Position numbers and translations under genes: made by a program. A stretch of DNA of 64,000 bases, from positions 49,000-112,999 of the forward strand of contig CAWUKT010000013.1 in NCBI GenBank assembly GCA_963923035.1. Direction: 5' to 3'. Shown piece by piece: positions 58,508 through 64,000 of the stretch; position 1 is the stretch's first letter, and every line of letters starts with the position of its first letter. Under the pieces are notes generated by a model. It saw nothing but the letters and a program-made list of their open reading frames with translations, ran no database searches and had not been told where the DNA came from. Source of the stretch: CAWUKT01 sp963923035 (lineage in GTDB: Bacteria > Bacteroidota > Bacteroidia > J057 > JADKCL01).

Positions 58508-59398
58508 ATGAACTCTGAATACCTGACTGTCATTCCCGGCACCATTCCTACCCGCAACCTCCACGGCTATCTCCTGGGAGCGACTTCGCCCCGCCCGATT
58601 GCCTTTGCGAGTACCATCTCGGCCGATGGCACCCCCAACCTGGCTCCGTTCAGTTTTTTCAACGTATTCAGTTCCAAGCCTCCGGTCCTGATCTTTTCCC
58701 CCGCCCGCCGCGTCCGCAACAATACTACCAAACACACGCTTCAGAATATCATCGAAGTGCCCGAAGTGGTGGTCAATGTGGTCAGCTACGGGATGGTGCA
58801 GCAAATGAACTTAGCCAGCTCCGATTATGCGGAAGGCGTGGACGAGTTCATCAAGGCGGGATTTTCTGCGCTGCCCTCCGATCTGGTGCGCCCCTTGCGG
58901 GTGGCGGAAGCCCCGGTCCAGATGGAATGCAAGGTGTTTGAGATCAAGCCGCTTTCTGCCCACGGCGGGGCGGGCAACCTGATTTTTTGCCGGGTAGAGA
59001 AATTGCATCTCCACCGGGAGATCCTGGATGAGAACGACCGCATCGATCCCCACAAGATTGACCTGGTCGGTCGAATGGGAGGGGCCTGGTACTGCCGTAC
59101 GAGTGGAGAAGCCGCGTTTGAGGTGGAAAAGCCGCTGGCCAGTCCTGGGGTTGGGGTCGACGTATTACCGGCTTCGGTGCGCCTGAGTCCGGTCCTGACC
59201 GGAAACGACCTCGGTCAACTGGGGAATTCGCCCGAATTGCCCTCGGAAGCAGCTGTGCGTGCACACTGGGAAGCCCTGGCGGACGTGCCCGCAGACCGGG
59301 CCGCCGCCCATGCCGCTGCCCGCCGCCTGTTGGCGGGGGGAGACAAGGCGGCTGCCTTGAAACTCGTTTTGGGAGCCGATCAGATGCTGGAACAATGA
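58508..59398 (+). CDS. Flavin reductase-like FMN-binding protein
   Basis: 296 residues. The split-barrel flavin reductase domain (residues ~15-180) has LLGATSPRPIAFASTISADG, LAPFSFFNVFSSKPPVLIFS, KHTLQNIIEVPEVVVNVVS and the GGAGNLIFCRVEKLHLH strand. Members bind FMN and reduce it with NAD(P)H, or act in aromatic metabolism. The last ~100 residues (SEAAVRAHWEALADVPADRA) form a helical extension. The next gene overlaps by 4 bp (ATGA). Confidence 0.88.
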   Translation: MNSEYLTVIPGTIPTRNLHGYLLGATSPRPIAFASTISADGTPNLAPFSFFNVFSSKPPVLIFSPARRVRNNTTKHTLQNIIEVPEVVVNVVSYGMVQQMNLASSDYAEGVDEFIKAGFSALPSDLVRPLRVAEAPVQMECKVFEIKPLSAHGGAGNLIFCRVEKLHLHREILDENDRIDPHKIDLVGRMGGAWYCRTSGEAAFEVEKPLASPGVGVDVLPASVRLSPVLTGNDLGQLGNSPELPSEAAVRAHWEALADVPADRAAAHAAARRLLAGGDKAAALKLVLGADQMLEQ

Positions 59399-59898
59399 AG
59401 TGGAGTCCACTGATATTGCTCATGTTTTTGCTGGTCCTGGGTGGTTGGCAATGGAGTCCCGGGAAGAAAGGGATGAAGGGCGAATACCGGGAGGATGCAG
59501 CCCTGGTGGATCGGGTGGCGCACGAGAAAGCCTGCCGGGTAGATACCGGCGATGTGGTGGTCTGGACCCTGACCAAGGAGGTCAGGAATCCCCTGTTCGA
59601 AGGGAGCCAGGACAACGTCGCGACCCTGCATATTGCCTGGCCCCAGATGCCCGCTGTGGGCACCAGGGTCTATTTTCCCAATGACAGCACCCAAATCTGT
59701 TACCGGGAGGAAGGCCGTTTGCTCATGTTCGAGACCTTCCAGGCCACGGGATGGATCGAGGTCCAAACCCAAAAGGGAAATGGGCAAGTGGGCGGCAAGA
59801 TGGAGTTGAATCTGGTGAAGCCCCACCACAACTTCTCCAATAGCGACTTCCAGTTCCTGGGTGGTGATTTCAGGCTGCAAGCAATTCAGAGTCAATGA
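59395..59898 (+). CDS. Secreted protein of unknown function
   Basis: 167 residues; its ATG overlaps the flavin reductase stop, so the two are co-translated. N-terminal hydrophobic signal (MKWSPLILLMFLLVLGGWQW). The mature part is beta-rich (GRLLMFETFQATGWIEVQTQ, KMELNLVKPHHNF) like a small periplasmic barrel. No family recognised. A hairpin (59932-59949) follows. Confidence 0.65.
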   Translation: MKWSPLILLMFLLVLGGWQWSPGKKGMKGEYREDAALVDRVAHEKACRVDTGDVVVWTLTKEVRNPLFEGSQDNVATLHIAWPQMPAVGTRVYFPNDSTQICYREEGRLLMFETFQATGWIEVQTQKGNGQVGGKMELNLVKPHHNFSNSDFQFLGGDFRLQAIQSQ

Positions 59899-59931
59899 TT
59901 TTGTTAAATGATGTTAACTGGATGTGAAAAC

Positions 59932-59949
59932 TTACTCCTAATGGAGTAA
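59932..59949. repeat. Inverted repeat downstream of operon
   Basis: TTACTCC-taat-GGAGTAA, a perfect 7-bp stem, 33 bp past the stop at 59898. No T-run; it could be an operator for the giant gene at 60189 or a weak end-stem. Confidence 0.5.
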
Positions 59950-60188
59950 TTACCCCCCATTCCAATCATTGTGACTTCCATTTTTTGGTTAAAAAAACAT
60001 TTATCCCCAATTTGCATGCATTGGTGAGGGTTTCGAGTGAATTCATAGAAACTCTCGTACCAGACTGAAGACAGCTATTAAATTCGTCTTGTTCAAAGGT
60101 AAATCGAATCTGACCCCTCGATAGGGGTGCGACCAATTAAAAAATAGACAGGATTATTTCCTGGAAGAGTACAACCAGAGATACTAAC

Positions 60189-63100
60189 ATGGCTAGTATT
60201 ACACATTTACGCCCGGATTCAACGGGGGAACTCGGGCTCTCTTGCGGCAGGCTGAAGCATGTCGTATTGCTGCTTGTGATGTTGATCACAGGCACATCTT
60301 TGTCGGCCCAAGGCTTTGGGAACGAAGGCTTTATCCAACAAGAAGAAGAGGCGCCTGGCTTAAGAGTCAATGCGCCTTCGTCATTTGTACAGGAGGAGTC
60401 CTCGTTCGATGGGGATGCCCAGTTGGGCATCAACCTGAACCAGGGGCTCTCGACCTTCGGGGTCACGCCCGATCCCGAGCCGGCTCCCGAACCGTTGATG
60501 CCGCCCGAGATCTGTAACAACGGAATCGACGACGACGCCGACAACCTGGTCGACTGTTACGATCCCGATTGTAATGCTGACCCGGCTTGTTCCAATTCGA
60601 TTTTCAGTGCCAACGCCATTTGTTCCAATCCCCCCGTCCCCGGTTCCTTTGCCATGAAGGAAGATTGGCGCACCGATACCAACCTCTACGACGTATTCAG
60701 TACCCAAACCCCGATTTCGGCAGACATCAACCTGGATGGCATCCCCGAGGTACTGGCCTACGACCACAACGACCTTGAGACCAGCGTCTCCACCGCTGGA
60801 CCTGGTGATACCATTTTCATCTTTGACGGGACCGATGGGTCCCTCATCAGCGTTTTGGACCTGTCTTCCACCGGTTCCAATGCTGCCCGCCAGAATACCT
60901 CTGGCATCGCCGTCGGTAACCTGGACGGTGACCCCTTCGCAGAAATTATCGTCGTGCTGGAGAACACCTCCATCGCTCGATTTGAACATACGGGTGGTGC
61001 CCCGACCTGGGTCTCCGTTCCGCTCACCTCCGTTTTCCCCTTCCCCAACCAGCCGATTCCCAACCTGGCTGACCTGGACGAAGATGGAAATGCGGAGATC
61101 TATGTCGGAAACACTGTCTTTAACGGACAAACCGGAGCCTTGATCGGGACCGGTGGTTTTACATTTGGAGCCACTGCCATCGGAGCGCCACTCAACGGTG
61201 CCTTTGCAACGATTCCCTACGGGATGTCAGTGGCAGCGGATGTACTTCCGACTGGTTTCTGTGCGGACTGTGCGGGGAAAGAAATCGTCGCGGGTTACCA
61301 GGTCTATTCCGTCAACATCGGTACGGGAACCATCACGCCGGTGGTGACCTCGCTTCCGCCCGCTGGCCTGGGAGCTCCGGTAGACGGATTTACCTCTTTG
61401 GCTGACTACGACAAGGACGGTGACCTCGACGCCATCATTTCCGCCAACCGACAGTTCGGTGGGGGGACCCCAACCGATGTCATGGTATATGTCTGGGACC
61501 TCCAGACAACAGCGGTCCTGGCGACGTCGGCGACCTTTACCTCCCCTGGCTTTGGTACCATCGGCCAGGCCAACGTGGGGGACTTTGACAACGATGGTTT
61601 GTTGGAAGTCGGGGTGGTGTATGAAAACAACTACATCGTATTCGACGACTTCGGTACGGGTCTTGCCACCTTGTGGACGAAGGGAACGACGGACGGCTCG
61701 GGCTTTACGGGTAGTGTCCTGTTTGACTTCCAGGGAGACGGTGAAGTAGAAGTGGTATACGGGGATGAAGATTCCCTGTATGTCTATCGAGGGCCGGATG
61801 GGGTCACCCTGGACGCAGTATCGTGTCGACAGAGTACGGTCATGAACCACCCGATTGTATTGGACGTCAATGCGGACGACCATGCAGAAATCGTGGCGGC
61901 GTGTTCAGACAATGCACCGATACCCATTCCACCAGCGACCGCCTCGACCTCGACCCTGCCCCGTTTGCACGGGTATGTGGCGTGTTTCGTGGCCGATGGG
62001 CAGCCGTGGGTAGATGCCCGGCCCATCTGGAACCAGCACTCTTATTTTGTAACCAACGTCAATGACGACCTTTCCCTGCCGATTGTTCAGCAGGGTCACC
62101 ACATTGTGGGGGACTCGGTTGTCATCAACGGCTTTAATATCCAGGCCCTGCAAATTGATTACTCAGGCGGGCCCGCGTACAACAGTCCGGATGTGACGGT
62201 CGCGATCACCAACGTTGACCTGACCAACTGTGGCGTCGCCCCCAACACCATTACGGTGACGGTGGACGTGACCAACCTCAGTAACGACGCGCGTACGCCG
62301 GACGATATGCCGGTCGCCTTCTACAATGGCGATCCTTCGGTGGTCGGTGCGACCTTGATCGACACCTTGCAGACCACGGCCGTCTTGCAGATCGGACAGA
62401 CCCAGACCTATACCATTACCATTCCGGATCAAGGCGGTGCCTTCGATTTGTTTGTTGTGGTGAATGATACGGGGCAAACGAGTCCGGTGGCCTTCCCGAC
62501 GGCGGGTATTGGTGAGTGTAATTACCTCAACAACATCGCCTTCCAAAACATCAACTGTCTTGCTCCTTCGAATGGCCCGCCCGTAGCGGTCATCGACCGG
62601 GACACGACGGATGAGGATACCCCGATTCAGGTGGATGTGCAGGGCAATGACACCGATCCCGACAACGACCCGCTCACCACGTCCATCGTGACGGGCCCGA
62701 GCAATGGCTCTGCCAACGTGGTCAACGGGGACAGCATCCTCTATACCCCCAATCCCAACTTCAACGGCAATGATACCTTGCTGTATGCGGTATGTGACAC
62801 GGCCACTCCGGCCCTGTGTGACACCGATACCGTGATCATCACCATCCTGCCGATCAACGATCCGCCCATCGCGGTGTCCGATACCGATACCACGGCTGAA
62901 GACACGCCGGTGGTCATCACGGTCCAGGACAATGATACCGATCCCGACGGCGATTCCCTGATCACTACGATCGTATCGCCCCCGGACAGTGGTAACGTGA
63001 CCGTTGTGAACGGGGACTCGATCATCTACACCCCGAACCCGAACTTTACCGGGAATGATACCTTGATATACAGTGTCTGTGATCCGGCGACCCCCGCCCT

Positions 63101-64000
63101 GTGTGATACCGATACTGTTTTCATTACGATACTACCCGTCAACGATCCACCAATAGCCGTCTCCGACTCCGATACCACAGTAGAGGACACGCCGGTAGTG
63201 ATTGATGTGCAGAACAATGACACCGATCCTGACGGTGATCCCTTGGTCACGACCATCATTACAGCTCCGGACAGCGGTAGCGCCAACGTGGTCAATGGCG
63301 ACTCCATCAGCTATACACCAAACCCGAACTTTAACGGGAACGATACCTTGATATACAGTGTGTGTGACAATGGCACTCCGGCGCTATGCGATACCGATAC
63401 TGTTTTCATTACCATCCTCCCCGCCAACGATCCCCCGATAGCCGTCTCCGACTCTGATACCACTGTGGAAGACACGCCGGTGGTGATTGATGTGCAGAAC
63501 AATGACACCGATCCCGACGGCGATCCGCTGGTCACCACGATCATCACCCCTCCGGACAGTGGTAGCGCCACCGTCCTCAATGGCGACTCGATCACCTATA
63601 CCCCCAACCCGAACTTCAACGGGAACGATACCCTGATTTACAGCGTCTGTGACAACGGCACTCCGGCGCTGTGTGATACCGATACCGTATTCATTACTGT
63701 CAATCCGGTGAACGATCCACCGGTTGCGGTGATCGACTTCGACACCACTGATGAGGACACTCCGGTTGTGGTTGACGTACAGAACAACGACACCGATCCC
63801 GATGGCGACCCGCTGACGACCACGATTGTCACCGGCCCGAGCAATGGTTCTGCCAACGTCGTCAATGGTGATTCCATCAGTTATACTCCGAACCCGAACT
63901 TCAACGGGAACGATACCTTGATTTACAGTGTCTGTGACAACGGCACTCCGGCCCTGTGCGACACTGACACCGTGATCATCACGGTGAATCCGGTGAACGA
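60189..64000 (+). CDS. Giant secreted FG-GAP / tandem-95 cadherin-like repeat protein, 3' end outside window
   Basis: At least 1270 residues; the frame is open to the last base. From the ATG at 60189 a signal peptide leads to SLSAQGFG. Residues ~95-115 have a Cys-Asp-rich EICNNGIDDDADNLVDCYD. Residues ~150-640 contain FG-GAP-like integrin-type repeats (ADINLDGIPEVLAYD, LADLDEDGNAEIYVGN, VGDFDNDGLLEVGVVY). From residue 800 (nt 62586) five cadherin-like units follow at an exact 285-bp (95-residue) period: 62586, 62871, 63156, 63441, 63726, each with EDTPVV, NDTDPDGD and a Cys-Asp pair. Such proteins are surface adhesins, often type IX-secreted; the sorting domain would be beyond the window. Confidence 0.88.
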   Translation, partial: MASITHLRPDSTGELGLSCGRLKHVVLLLVMLITGTSLSAQGFGNEGFIQQEEEAPGLRVNAPSSFVQEESSFDGDAQLGINLNQGLSTFGVTPDPEPAPEPLMPPEICNNGIDDDADNLVDCYDPDCNADPACSNSIFSANAICSNPPVPGSFAMKEDWRTDTNLYDVFSTQTPISADINLDGIPEVLAYDHNDLETSVSTAGPGDTIFIFDGTDGSLISVLDLSSTGSNAARQNTSGIAVGNLDGDPFAEIIVVLENTSIARFEHTGGAPTWVSVPLTSVFPFPNQPIPNLADLDEDGNAEIYVGNTVFNGQTGALIGTGGFTFGATAIGAPLNGAFATIPYGMSVAADVLPTGFCADCAGKEIVAGYQVYSVNIGTGTITPVVTSLPPAGLGAPVDGFTSLADYDKDGDLDAIISANRQFGGGTPTDVMVYVWDLQTTAVLATSATFTSPGFGTIGQANVGDFDNDGLLEVGVVYENNYIVFDDFGTGLATLWTKGTTDGSGFTGSVLFDFQGDGEVEVVYGDEDSLYVYRGPDGVTLDAVSCRQSTVMNHPIVLDVNADDHAEIVAACSDNAPIPIPPATASTSTLPRLHGYVACFVADGQPWVDARPIWNQHSYFVTNVNDDLSLPIVQQGHHIVGDSVVINGFNIQALQIDYSGGPAYNSPDVTVAITNVDLTNCGVAPNTITVTVDVTNLSNDARTPDDMPVAFYNGDPSVVGATLIDTLQTTAVLQIGQTQTYTITIPDQGGAFDLFVVVNDTGQTSPVAFPTAGIGECNYLNNIAFQNINCLAPSNGPPVAVIDRDTTDEDTPIQVDVQGNDTDPDNDPLTTSIVTGPSNGSANVVNGDSILYTPNPNFNGNDTLLYAVCDTATPALCDTDTVIITILPINDPPIAVSDTDTTAEDTPVVITVQDNDTDPDGDSLITTIVSPPDSGNVTVVNGDSIIYTPNPNFTGNDTLIYSVCDPATPALCDTDTVFITILPVNDPPIAVSDSDTTVEDTPVVIDVQNNDTDPDGDPLVTTIITAPDSGSANVVNGDSISYTPNPNFNGNDTLIYSVCDNGTPALCDTDTVFITILPANDPPIAVSDSDTTVEDTPVVIDVQNNDTDPDGDPLVTTIITPPDSGSATVLNGDSITYTPNPNFNGNDTLIYSVCDNGTPALCDTDTVFITVNPVNDPPVAVIDFDTTDEDTPVVVDVQNNDTDPDGDPLTTTIVTGPSNGSANVVNGDSISYTPNPNFNGNDTLIYSVCDNGTPALCDTDTVIITVNPVN

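Noticed and set aside
62741..63877. Series of ~94-residue antisense frames under the cadherin-like repeats
   Set aside because: Periodic shadows of the 285-bp repeats; they repeat with the same spacing and have no independent features.

Overview
The window is a chromosomal segment of a Bacteroidota bacterium, most likely from the Saprospiria or a related filamentous/gliding group (lineage is inference). Supporting signs are a type IX secretion C-terminal sorting domain (54620..55771), a TonB-dependent receptor with a carboxypeptidase-regulatory-like N-terminus, rpmG next to a DUF4295 gene, LytS/LytTR signalling, lipoproteins with lipobox cysteines, and promoters of the Bacteroidota type (TTG, about 19-21 bp, TAnnTTTG), the best of which lie upstream of rpmG and of the fused E1 dehydrogenase. 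No tRNA, rRNA, IS element, prophage or CRISPR array was seen.

Region 1..9114 is a tightly packed + strand operon and the most unusual gene cluster here: a cut-off DUF4384-like gene, a CHAT protease fused to an inactive-STAND-like module, a MoxR AAA+ ATPase, a vWA protein with a DxGGS metal site, and a 1426-residue protein. The last has a helical/winged N-terminus, leucine-rich repeats, a region resembling a Roc GTPase that has lost its P-loop, a COR-like domain and a TIR-like domain. This is a variant of the vWA-MoxR ternary conflict systems, with a pseudo-Roco protein in the third position.

Region 9108..15217 (- strand except one small orphan gene) holds a YbjN-like protein, an amidase lipoprotein, a helical protein and two envelope proteins. 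15218..15714 carries twelve exactly phased 21-bp palindromic repeats. A TonB receptor, a LytS/LytTR two-component pair and a TauE/SafE exporter follow. 21347..32080 is mostly housekeeping: rpmG, DUF4295, mpl, proC, lolD-recQ, an epimerase, cysteine desulfurase and a phosphohexomutase. It also contains an extremely acidic secreted protein with 165 consecutive residues lacking Lys, Arg and His.

32246..45499 contains a VIT/vWA/TPR/DUF2135 protein, a HAMP histidine kinase, msrB-msrA, a CPA2 antiporter, small lipoproteins and a fused alpha/beta 2-oxoacid dehydrogenase E1. 45613..46542 is an Abi/HEPN gene whose leader contains an intrinsic terminator directly before the start codon. 46800..50649 is a TlpA-MuiA-GH25 run. 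Then come a sirtuin, an NhaC antiporter with a periplasmic extension, a T9SS cargo protein, an Nramp-like transporter, a second 21-bp palindromic repeat array (57400..57620) and an SH3/flavin reductase divergent pair. The window ends inside a giant secreted protein made of FG-GAP-like repeats and 95-residue cadherin-like tandem repeats (60189..64000+).
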